A stretch of 64,000 bases of DNA from Aegilops tauschii subsp. strangulata (lineage: Eukaryota > Streptophyta > Magnoliopsida > Poales > Poaceae), in NCBI RefSeq assembly GCF_002575655.3, contig NC_053035.3, forward strand, positions 380,099,792 through 380,163,791. The letters run 5' to 3'. Of the stretch, positions 34,738 through 45,134 are shown piece after piece. The translations under genes were made by a program, and so were the position numbers. Under the pieces are notes generated by a model that saw only the letters and a program-made list of their open reading frames with translations, had not been told where the DNA came from and ran no database searches. How positions within the stretch are numbered: position 1 is the stretch's first letter; each line of letters begins with the position of its first letter.

Positions 34738-36492
34738 GCTTTGCAGCGTCAACACATCATTAACTGCCCCCCAGTCCAGCCCTTTGTTGACCCATGATGC
34801 CAGTTGAGGCGGAGGGCCTGGGCGAAAGGCTGGGGCGGCCACCCACTTTGTACCCCGGGGGCAGTGATGTAAAACCACTCCCGCTGCCATAATTCGGGCA
34901 TGTCTGGGAAGGAACCCTTCGGCCATGGGGCGTCGGCACCCTTGCTTGTTATAGGGCCTCCGCACTCCGCGTTTCGCCCATCGATCATCTTCGGCTTCAC
35001 ATCGAAGGTCTTGAGCCATAAGCCGAAGTGTGGGGTAATGCGGAGGAAGGCCTCACACACGACGATAAACGACGAGATGTGAAGGATGGTATCTGGAGCT
35101 AGATCATGGAAATCTAGCCCGTAATAGAACATGAGCCCTCTTACGAAGGGATCAAGACTAAAGCCAAGCCCTCTCCAGGTGGGCGCCCCCTTGCGAGACG
35201 GTGCCCGAGGTGGCCACGAGACAGGGGCCCACGCCCTCTCCACGTGGGCGCCCCCACCCTCCTGGGCCACTCGTAAGGCGGTTGATGCCCTTCTTTGGCT
35301 GCAAGAAAGCTAATTTTTGGAAAACAATCCGGGCGAAGGTTTCAATCCAAACGGAGTTACGGATCTCCGGATATAAAAGAAACGGTGCCAGGGCAGAATC
35401 CCAGAACGCAGAAACAGAGAGGGACAGAGAGGCAGATCCAATCTCGGAAGGGCTCTTGCCCCTCCCACACCATGGGAGTCAAGGACTAGAGGGGAAACCC
35501 TTCTCCCATCTATGGAGGAGGTCAAGGAAGAAGAAGAAGAAGGGGGGGGGGCTCTCTCCCCCTTCCTTCTGGTGGCGCCGGAACGCCGTCGGGGGCCATA
35601 ATCATCACCGCGATCTTCACCAACACCTCCGCTATCTTCACCAACATCTCCATCACCTTCCCCCTTCTATCTATAGCGGTCCACTCTCCCGCAACCCGCT
35701 GTACCCTCTACTTGAAGATGGTGCTTTATGCTTGATATTATTATCCAATGATGTGTTGCCATCCTATGATGTCTGAGTAGATTATCATTGTCCTATCGGT
35801 GATTGATGAATTGTATGATTGGTTTGAGTCGTATGTTTTATTATTGGTGCTGTCCTATGGTGCTCTCCATGTCGCGCAAGCGTGAGGGATCCCCGCTGTA
35901 GGGTTTGCAATATGTTCATGATTTGCTTATGGTGGGTGGCGTGAGTGACAGAAGCACAAACCCGAGTAAGTAGGTTGTTTGCGTATGGGATAAAGGGGAC
36001 TTGATACTTTAATGCTATGGTTGGGTTTTACCTTAATGAATCTTTAGTAGTTGCGGATGCTTGCTAGAGTTCCAATGATAAGTGCATATGATCCAAGAAG
36101 AGAAAGTATGTTAGCTTATGCCTCACCCTCAAATAGAATTGCAATAGTGATTATCGGTCTAGTAACGTAGTCAATTGCTTAGGGACAATTCCACAACTCC
36201 TACCACCACTTTTCCACACTCGCTATATTTACTTTATTGCATCTTTATCAAAACAGCCCTAGTTTATATTTACACGTTCTTTATTATATTGCAAATTTAT
36301 CCAACAACACCTATAAAGTACTTCTAGTTTCATACTTGTTCTAGGTAAAGCGAACACTAAGCGTGCGTAGAGTCGTATCAGTGGCAGATAGGACTTGAGA
36401 GGATATTAGTTCTACCTTTAGCTCCTCGTTGGGTTCGACACTCTTACTTATCGAAAGAGGCTACAACTACCCCGTATACTTGTGGGTCATCA
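34738..36492. repeat. Array unit 1
   Basis: B gene fragment 34738-35173 (minus), filler to about 35190, A LTR part about 35191-36492. It reads gcatgtctggg where other units read gcacg- or gcacctctggg, and cgtttcgccc where units 3-5 read cgtgtcgccc. It is the unit furthest from the native gene. Confidence 0.9.
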
Positions 36493-38242
36493 GCTTTGCA
36501 GCGTCAACACATCATTAACTGCCCCCCAGTCCAGCCCTTTGTTGACCCATGATGCCAGTTGAGGCGGAGGGCCTGGGCGAAAGGCTGGGGCGGCCACCCA
36601 CTTTGTACCCCGGGGGCAGTGATGTAAAACCACTCCCGCTGCCATAATTCGGGCACGTCTGGGAAGGAACCCTTCGGCCATGGGGCGTCGGCACCCTTGC
36701 TTATTATAGCACCTCCGCACTCCGCGTTTCGCCCATCGATCATCTTCGGCTTCACATTGAAGGTCTTGAGCCATAAGCCGAAGTGTGGGGTAATGCGGAG
36801 GAAGGCCTCACACACGACGATAAACGACGAGATGTGAAGGATGGTATCTGGAGCTAGATCATGGAAATCTAGCCCGTAATAGAACATGAGCCCTCTTACG
36901 AAGGGATCAAGACTAAAGCCAAGCCCTCTCCAGGTGGGCGCCCCCTTGCGAGACGGTGCCCGAGGTGGCCACGGGACAGGGGCCCACCCCTCTCCAGGTA
37001 GGCGCCCCCACCCTCCTGGGCCACTCGTAAGGCGGTTGATGCCCTTCTTTGTCCGCAAGAAAGCTAATTTTTGGAAAAAGATCTGGGCGAAGGTTTCAAT
37101 CCAATCGGAGTTACGGATCTCCGGATATAAAAGAAACGGTGCTAGGGCAGAATCCCAGAACGCAGAAACAGAGAGGGACAGAGAGACAGATCCAATCTCG
37201 GAGGGGCTCTCGCCCCTCCCACACCATGGGAGCCAAGGACTAGAGGCGAAACCCTTCTCCCATCTAGGGAGGAGGTCATGGAAGAAGAAGAAGAAGGGGG
37301 GCTCTCTCCCCCTTCCTTCTGGTGGCGCTGGAATGCCGCCGGGGGCCATCATCATCACCGCGATCTTCACCAACACCTCCGCTATCTTCACCAACATCTC
37401 CATCACCTTCCCCCTTCTATCTATAGCGGTCCACTCTCCCACAACCCGCTGTACCCTCTACTTGAACATGGTGCTTTATGCTTGATATTATTATCCAATG
37501 ATGTTTTGCCATCCTATGATGTCTAAGTAGATTTTAATTGTCCTATCGGTGATTGATGAATTGTATGATTGGTTTGAGTTGCATGTTTTATTATTGGTGC
37601 TGTCCTGTGGTGCTCTCCATGTCGCGCAAGCGTGAGGGATCCCCGCTGTAGGGTTTGCAATATGTTCATGATTTGCTTATGGTGGGTGGCGTGAGTGACA
37701 GAAGCACAGACCCAAGTAAGTAGGTTGTTTGCGTATGGGATAAAGGGGACTTGATTCTTTAATGCTATGGTTGGGTTTTACCTTAATGAATCTTTAGTAG
37801 TTGCGGATGCTTGCTAGAGTTCCAATCATAAGTGCATATGATCCAAGAAGAGAAAGTATGTTAGCTTATGCCTCACTCTCAAATAGAATTGCAATAGTCA
37901 TTACCGGTCTAGTAACGTAGTCAATTGCTTAGGGAAAATTCCACAACTCCTACCACCACTTTTCCACACTCGCTATATTTACTTTATTGCATCTTTATCA
38001 AAACAGCCCTAGTTTATATTTACGCGTTCTTTATTATCTTGCAAATCTATCCAACAACACCTATAAAGTACTTCTAGTTTCATACTTGTTCTAGGTAAAG
38101 CGAACACTAAGCGTGCGTACAGTCGTATCAGTGGCAGATAGGACTTGAGAGGATATTTGTTCTACCTTTAGCTCCTCGTTGGGTTCGACACTCTTACTTA
38201 TCGAAAGAGGCTACAACTATCCCGTATACTTGCGGGTCATCA
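36493..38242. repeat. Array unit 2
   Basis: B gene fragment 36493-36928, filler, A LTR part about 36947-38242. It shares cgtttcgccc with unit 1 and gcacgtctggg with unit 3. A minus-strand frame of 312 codons (37442-36504) runs through the LTR part and the junction into the gene fragment. Confidence 0.9.
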
Positions 38243-39992
38243 GCTTTGCAGCGTCAACACGTCATTAACTGTCCCCCAGTCCAGCCCTTTGTTGACCCAT
38301 GATGCCAGTTGAGGCGGAGGGCCTGGGCGAAAGGCTGGGGCGGCCACCCACTTTGTACCCCGGGGGCAGTGATGTAAAACCACTCCCGCTGCCATAATTC
38401 GGGCACGTCTGGGAAGGAACCCTTCGGCCATGGGGCGTCGGCACCCTTGCTTATTATAGCGCCTCCGCACTCCGCGTGTCGCCCATCGATCATCTTCGGC
38501 TTCACATTGAAGGTCTTGAGCCATAAGCCGAAGTGTGGGGTAATGCGGAGGAAGGCCTCACACACGACAATAAATGACGAGATGTGAAGGATGGAATCGG
38601 GAGCTAGATCATGGAAATCTAGCCCGTAATAGAACATGAGCCCTCTTACGAAGGGATCAAGACTAAAGCAAAGCCCTCTCCAGGTGGGCGCCCCCTTGCG
38701 AGACGGTGCCCGAGGTGGCCACGAGACAGGGGCCCACGCCCTCTCTAGGTGGGCGCCCCCACCCTCCTGGGCCACTCGTAAAGCGGTTGATGCCCTTCTT
38801 TGGCCGCAAGAAAGCTAATTTATGGAAAAAGATCTGGGCGAAGGTTTCAATCCAATCGGAGTTACGGATCTGCGGATATATAAGAAACGGTGCCAGGGCA
38901 GAATCCCATAACGCAGAAACAGAGAGGGACAGAGAGACAGATCCAATCTCGGAGGGGCTCTCGCCCCTCCCACACCATGGGAGCCAAGGACTAGAGGCGA
39001 AACCCTTCTCCCATCTAGGGACGAGGTCAAGGAAGAAGAATAAGAAGGGGGGCTCTCCCCCCTTGCTTCCGGTGGCGCCGGAACGCCGCCGGGGGCCATC
39101 ATCATCACCGATATCTTCACCAACACCTCCGCTATCTTCACCAACATCTCCATCAACTTCCCCCTTCTATCTATAGCGGTCCACTCTTCCGCAACCCGCT
39201 GTACCCTCTACTTGAACATGGTGCTTTATGCTTCATATTATTATCCAATGATGTGTTGCCATCCTATGATGTCTGAGTAGATTTTCATTGTCCTATCGGT
39301 GATTGATGGATTGTATGATTGGTTTGAGTCGCATGTTTTATTATTGGTGCTGTCCTATGGTGCTCTCCATGTCGCGCAAGCGTGAGGGATCCCCGCTGTA
39401 GGGTTTGCAATATGTTAATGATTTGCTTATGGTGGGTGGCGTGAGTGACAGAAGCACAAACCCGAGTAAGTAGGTTGTTTGCGTATGGGATAAAGGGGAC
39501 TTGATACTTTAATGCTATGGTTGTGTTTTACCTTAATGAATCTTTAGTAGTTGCGGATGCTTGCTAGAGTTCCAATCATAAGTGCATATGATCCAAGAAG
39601 AGAAAGTATGTTAGCTTATGCCTCACCCTCAAATAGAATTGCAATAGTGATTATCGGTCTAGTAACGTAGTCAATTGCTTAGGGACAATTCCACAACTCC
39701 TACCACCACTTTTCCACACTCGCTATATTTACTTTATTGCATCTTTATCAAAACAGCCCTAGTTTATATTTACGCGTTCTTTATTATCTTGCAAATCTAT
39801 CCAACAACACCTATAAAGTACTTCTAGTTTCATACTTGTTCTAGGTAAAGCGAACACTAAGCGTGCGTAGAGTCGTATAAGTGGCAGATAGGACTTGAGA
39901 GGATATTTGTTCTACCTTTAGCTCCTCGTTGGGTTCGACACTCTTACTTATTGAAAGAGGCTACAACTATCCTGTATACTTGCCGGTCATCA
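38243..39992. repeat. Array unit 3
   Basis: B gene fragment 38243-38678, filler, A LTR part about 38697-39992. It carries cgtgtcgccc (as units 4-5) with gcacgtctggg (as unit 2), so it is intermediate. Confidence 0.9.
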
Positions 39993-41752
39993 GCTTTGCA
40001 CCGTCAACACGTCATTAACTGGCCCCCAGTCCAGCCCTTTGTTGACCCATGACGCCAGTTGAGGCGGAGGGCCTGGGCGAAAGGCTGGGGCGGCCACCCA
40101 CTTTGTACCCCGGGGGCAGTGATGTAAAACCACTCCCGCTGCCATAATTCAGGCACCTCTGGGAAGGAACCCTTCGGCCATGGGGCGTCGGCACCCTTGC
40201 TTATTATAGCGCCTCCGCACTCCGCGTGTCGCCCATCGATCATCTTCGGCTTCACATTGAAGGTCTTGAGCCATAAGCCGAAGTGTGGGGTAATGTGGAG
40301 GAAGGCCTCACACACGACGATAAATGACGAGATGTGAAGGATGGAATTTGGAGCTAGATCATGGAAATCTAGCCCGTAATAGAACATGAGCCCTCTTACG
40401 AAGGGATCAAGACTAAAGCCAAGCCCTCTCCAGGTGGGCGCCCCCTTGCGAGACGGTGCCCGAGATAGGACTTGAGACAGGGGCCCACGCCCTCTCAAAG
40501 TGGGCGCCCCCACCCTCCTGGGCCACTCGTAAGGCGGTTGATGCCCTTCTTTGGCCGCAAGAAAGCTAATTTTTGGAAAAAGATCTTGGCGAAGGGTTCT
40601 ATGCAATCGGAGTTACGGATCTCCGGATATAAAAGAAACGGTGCCAGGGCAGAATCCCAGAACGCAGGAACAGAGAGGGACAGAGAGACAGATCCAATCT
40701 CGGAGGGGCTCTCGCCCCTCCCACACCATGGGAGCCAAGGACTAGAGGGGAAACCCTTCTCCCATCTAGGGAGGAGGTCAAGGAAGAAGAAGAAGAAGGG
40801 GGGGGGGGGGGCTCTCTCCCCCTTGCTTCCGGTGGCGCCGGAACGCCGCCGGGGGCCATCATCATCACCGCGATCTTCACCAACACCTCCGCTATCTTCA
40901 CCAACATCTCCATCACCTTCCCCCTTCGATCTATAGCGGTCCACTCTCCCGCAACCCGCTGTACCCTCTACTTGAACATGGTGCTTTATGCTTCATATTA
41001 TTATCCAATGATGTGTTGCCATCCTATGATGTCTGAGTAGATTTTCATTGTCCTATCGGTGATTGATGAATTGTATGATTGGTTTGAGTTGCATGTTTTA
41101 TTATTGGTGCTGTCCTATGGTGCTCTCCGTGTCGCGCAATTGTGAGGGATCCCCGCTGTTGGGTTTGCAATATGTTCATGATTTGCTTATGGTGGGTGGC
41201 GTGAGTGACAGAAGCACAGACTCGAGTAAGTAGGTTGTTTGCGTGTGGGATAAAGGGGACTTGATACTTTAATGCTATGGTTGGGTTTTACCTTAATGAA
41301 TCTTTAGTAGGTGCGGATGCTTGCTAGAGTTCCAATCATAAGTGCATATGATCCAAGAAGTGAAAGTATGTTAGCTTATGCCTCTCCCTCAAATAGAATT
41401 GCAATAGTGATTATCGGTCTAGTAACATAGTCAATTGCTTAGGGACAATTCCACAACTCCTACCACCACTTTTCCACACTCGCTATATTTAATTTATTGC
41501 ATCTTTATCAAAACAGCCCTAGTTTATATTTAAGCGTTCTTTATTATCTTGCAAATCTATCCAACAACACCTATAAAGTACTTCTAGTTTCATACTAGTT
41601 CTAGGTAAAGCGAACACTAAGCGTGCGTAGAGTCGTATCAGTGGCAGATAGGACTTGAGAAGATATTTGTTCTACCTTTAGATCCTTGTTGGGTTCGACA
41701 CTCTTACTTATCAAAAGAGGCTACAACTATCCCGTATACTTGCGGGTCATCA
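39993..41752. repeat. Array unit 4
   Basis: B gene fragment 39993-40428, filler, A LTR part about 40447-41752. Just after the junction the usual ggtggccacgagac is replaced by gataggacttgagac (about 40464-40478), which matches a stretch elsewhere in the LTR. It has gcacctctggg as in the native gene. Confidence 0.9.
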
Positions 41753-43508
41753 TCTTTGCAGTGTCAACACGTCATTAGCTGGCCCCCAGTCTAGCCCTTT
41801 GTTGACCCATGACGCTAGTTGAGGCGGAGGGCCTGGGTGAAAGGCTGGGGCGGCCACCCACTTTGTACCCCGGGGGCAGTGATGTAAAACCACTCCCGCT
41901 GCCATAATTCAGGCACCTCTGGGAAGGAACCCTTCGGCCATGGGGCGTCGGCACCCTTGCTTATTATAGCGCCTCCGCACTCCGCGTGTCGCCCATCGAT
42001 CTTCTTCGGCTTCACATTGAAGGTCTTGAGCCATAAGCCGAAGTGTGGGGTAATGCGGAGGAAGGCCTCACACACGACGATAAATGACGAGATGTGAAGG
42101 ATGGAATCTGGAGCTAGATCATAGAAATCTAGCCCGTAATTTCAACATGAGCCCTCTTACGAAGGGATCAAGACTAAAGCCAAACCCTCTCCAGGTGGGC
42201 GCCCCCTTTCGAGACGGTGCCCGAGGTGGCCACGAGACAGGGGCCCACGCCCTCTCCAGGTGGGCGCCCCCACCCTCCTGGGCCACTCGTAAGGCGGTTG
42301 ATGCTCTTCTTTGGCCGCAAGAAAGCTAATTTTTTGAAAAAGATCTGGGCGAAGGTTTCAATCCAATCGGAGTTATGGATCTCCAGATATAAAAGAAACG
42401 GTGCCAGGGCAGAATCCCAGAACGCAGAAACAGAGAGGGACAAAGAGATAGATCCAATCTTGGAGGGGCTCTCGCCCCTCCCACGCCATGGGAGCCAAGG
42501 ACTAGAGGGGAAACCCTTCTCCCATCTAGGGAGGAGGTCAAGGAAGAAGAAGAAGAAGGGGGGGGGGCTCTCTCCCCGTTGCTTCTGGTGGCGCCGGAAC
42601 GCCGCCGGGGGCCATCATCATCACCGCGATCTTCACCAACACCTCCGCTATCTTCACCAACATCTCCATCACCTTCCCCCTTCTATCTATAGCGGTCCAC
42701 TCTCCTGCAACCCGCTGTACCCTCTACTGGAACATGGTGCTTTATGCTTCATATTATTATCCAATGATGTGTTGCCATCCTATGATGTCTGAGTAGATTT
42801 TCATTGTCCTATCGGTGATTGATGAATTGTATGATTGGTTTGAGTTGCATGTTTTATTATTGGTGCCGCCCTATGGTGCTCTCCGTGTCGCGCAATTGTG
42901 AGGGATCCCCGCTTTAGGGTTTGCAATATGTTCATGATTTGCTTATGGTGGGTGGCGTGAGTGACAGAAGCACAGACCCGAGTAAGTAGGTTGTTTGCGT
43001 ATGGGATAAAGGTGACTTGATACTTTAATGCTATGGTTGGGTTTTACCTTAATGAATCTTTAGTAGTTGCAGATGCTTGCTAGAGTTCCAATCGTAAGTG
43101 CATATGATCCAAGAAGTGAAAGTATGTTAGCTTATGCCTCTCCCTCAAATAGAATTGCAATAGTGATTATCACTCTAGTAACGTAGTCAATTGCTTAGGG
43201 ACAATTCCACAACTCCTACCACCACATTTCCACACTCGTTATATTTACTTTATTGCATCTTTATCAAAACAGCCCTAGTTTATATTTATACGTCCTTTAT
43301 TATCTTGCAAATCTATCCAACAACACCTATAAAGTACTTCTAGTTTCATACTTGTTCTAGGTAAAGCAAACACTAAGCGTGCGTAGAGTCGTATCAGTGG
43401 CAGATAGGACTTGAGAGGATATTTGTTCTACCTTTATCTCCTCGTTGGGTTTGACACTCTTACTTATCGAAAGAGGCTACAACTATCCCATATACTTGCG
43501 GGTCATCA
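41753..43508. repeat. Array unit 5
   Basis: B gene fragment 41753-42189, filler, A LTR part about 42209-43508. It is joined directly to the native B gene at 43509 and shares gcacctctggg with it. Confidence 0.9.
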
Positions 43509-44125
43509 GCTTTGCAGCGTCAACACGTCATTAACTGGCCCCCAGTCCAGCCCTTTGTTGACCCATGACGCCAGTTGAGGCGGAGGGCCTGGGCGAAAGG
43601 CTGGGGCGGCCACCCACTTTCTACCCCGGGGGCAGTGATGTAAAACCACTCCCGCTGCCATAATTCGGGCACCTCTGGGAAGGAACCCTTCGGCCATGGG
43701 GCGTCGGCACCCTTGCTTATTATAGCGCCTCCGCACTCCGCGTGTGGCCCATCGATCATCTTCGGCTTCACATTGAAGGTCTTGAGCCATAAGCCGAAGT
43801 GTGGGGTAATGCGGAGGAAGGCCTCACCCACGACGATAAACGACGAGATGTGAAGGATGGAATCTCGAGCTAGATCATGGAAATCTAGCGCGTAATAGAA
43901 CATGAGCCCTCTTACGAAGGGATCAAGACTAAAGCAAAGCCCTCGAAGGAAGTGGGAAACAAATACGACACTCTCGTTGGGTTCGGGAGTGGGGATAACC
44001 TGCCCTTGAGCAGGTAGCCGATGGGGGATTTCGGCGGTCAGATACCTAGCCTCCCTGAGCTTCTTGATGTCCTCCTCTGTGACAGAAGAGGTCATCCACC
44101 GGCCTTGAAGGTTGAATCCGGACAT
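43509..44125 (-). pseudogene. Element B gene, native N-terminal part (PF04195-like)
   Basis: The frame starts at ATG 44125 (MSGFNLQGRWMTSSVTEED) and runs left. It contains SLDPFVRGLMFYYALDFHDL, ILHISSFIVVGEAFL, ITPHFGLWLKTFNVK and the WQREWFYITAP block, typical of the 'putative gypsy type transposon' domain (function unknown) in grass Gypsy elements. After YITAP the expected continuation (GRKWVAAPAFRPGPPPQLAS, on to LTLQS) is in another frame, so a one-base shift lies at the ccccggggg run near 43625-43635. Every array copy has the same run, so the shift predates the amplification. The coding sequence resumes left of element A at 27206. Confidence 0.78.
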
Positions 44126-44663
44126 GATTGAAGGTCCGAAGCGCTTAGCCTGAACCTTGGGTGTTGGAACTCAAGGTAGGGGAAGGGAAGGATTGGGCGT
44201 GAAAAGAAAAGGACAGGTCTGGACCTCTTTATAAAGAGGATGAATATCAAGCGTCCTCCGCGTGACCGTTTGGAACTTTCCTAAAGCTGAGGAGTCATAC
44301 TAATAGCACGATTGGGTTACCCACGCCCGTATTGATGAAAATCCCGTGATAAGGGGGACACGATCTCTGCTTCGACAAGACGTGCCAATAAAACCGCCTC
44401 GCAATACGTGCAGTAGCAGGCTGGGAAAAAACGGTTCATATAAAGACTGGGGCGCGGCGTGATGTCACGCTATGAAAAGTTGTCAGCAGATTAGATTTGT
44501 GGAATATTATGCTCTCTACGGTGGTATGTGGATTTGCAGAGCCGGACACGATCCTTGAGTTCAAAATCTTCTATGAAGTATTCGGAGAAGGAACCCACCT
44601 TGCAATGCCGAAGGCAATCTGCGCGCCGGACTCATCGTCATTGAAGCCTGGTTCAGGGGCTAC
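44126..44663 (-). other. Leader of element B between LTR and gene
   Basis: Non-coding. On the minus strand the first bases after the LTR (gtagcccctgaaccaggctt, then caatgacgatgagtccgg) match the start of element F's leader at 60566. No standard tRNA primer site was identified with confidence. Confidence 0.65.
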
Positions 44664-45134
44664 TGAGGGAGTCCTGGATTAGGGGGTCCTCGGACAGCCG
44701 GACTATATACTTTGGCCGGACTGTTGGACTATGAAGATACAAGATTGAAGACTTCGTCCCGTGTCCAGATGGGACTCTCCTTTGCATGGAAGGCAAGCTT
44801 GGCAATCCGGATATGTAGATCTCCTTCTCTGTAACTGACTCTATGTAACCCTAGCCCCCTCCGGTGTCTATATAAAGCGGATGGTTTAGTCCGTAGGACA
44901 AAAACAATCATAATCATTGGCTAGCTTCTAGGGTTTAGCCTCTATGATCTCGTGGTAGATCAACTCTTGTAATACTCATATCATCAAGATCAATCAAGCA
45001 GGAAGTAGGGTATTACCTCCATCGAGAGGGGCCGAACCTGGGTAAACATTGTGTCCCCCGCGTCCTGTTACCATTAGCCTTAGACGCACAGTTCGGGACC
45101 CCCCACCCGAGATCCGCCGGTTTTGACACCGACA
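44664..45134 (-). repeat. LTR of element B (5' LTR, minus orientation)
   Basis: It is 471 bp. On the minus strand it begins TGTCGGTGTCAAAACCGGCG and ends in aggactccctca. A TATA box lies at about 44870-44877 (tctatataaagc on plus). It is homologous to the LTR of element F (60106-60565). The right flank cctac (45135-45139) should be the target duplication; the corresponding uninterrupted site in element A's relative reads cctactcctc near 32668. The partner LTR is not in the window. Confidence 0.82.

Larger units (their letters stand above)
34738..43508. repeat. Array of five tandem ~1.75 kb units (B gene fragment + truncated A LTR)
   Basis: Units start at 34738, 36493, 38243, 39993 and 41753 (lengths 1755, 1750, 1750, 1760, 1756). 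Each holds 436-437 bp of element B gene, a ~17 bp filler, and about 1.3 kb of A LTR beginning at the base matching 33445. The array is bounded left by the genuine 3' LTR of A and right by the uninterrupted B gene (43509 on). All five internal junctions are the same, so the junction formed once and was then amplified. LTR parts run on the plus strand; gene parts read on the minus strand. Confidence 0.93.

Noticed and set aside
34738..43508. Array read as a satellite repeat or CRISPR-like array
   Set aside because: The units are large and decompose into known neighbours (LTR plus gene fragment); there are no short repeats with unique spacers.
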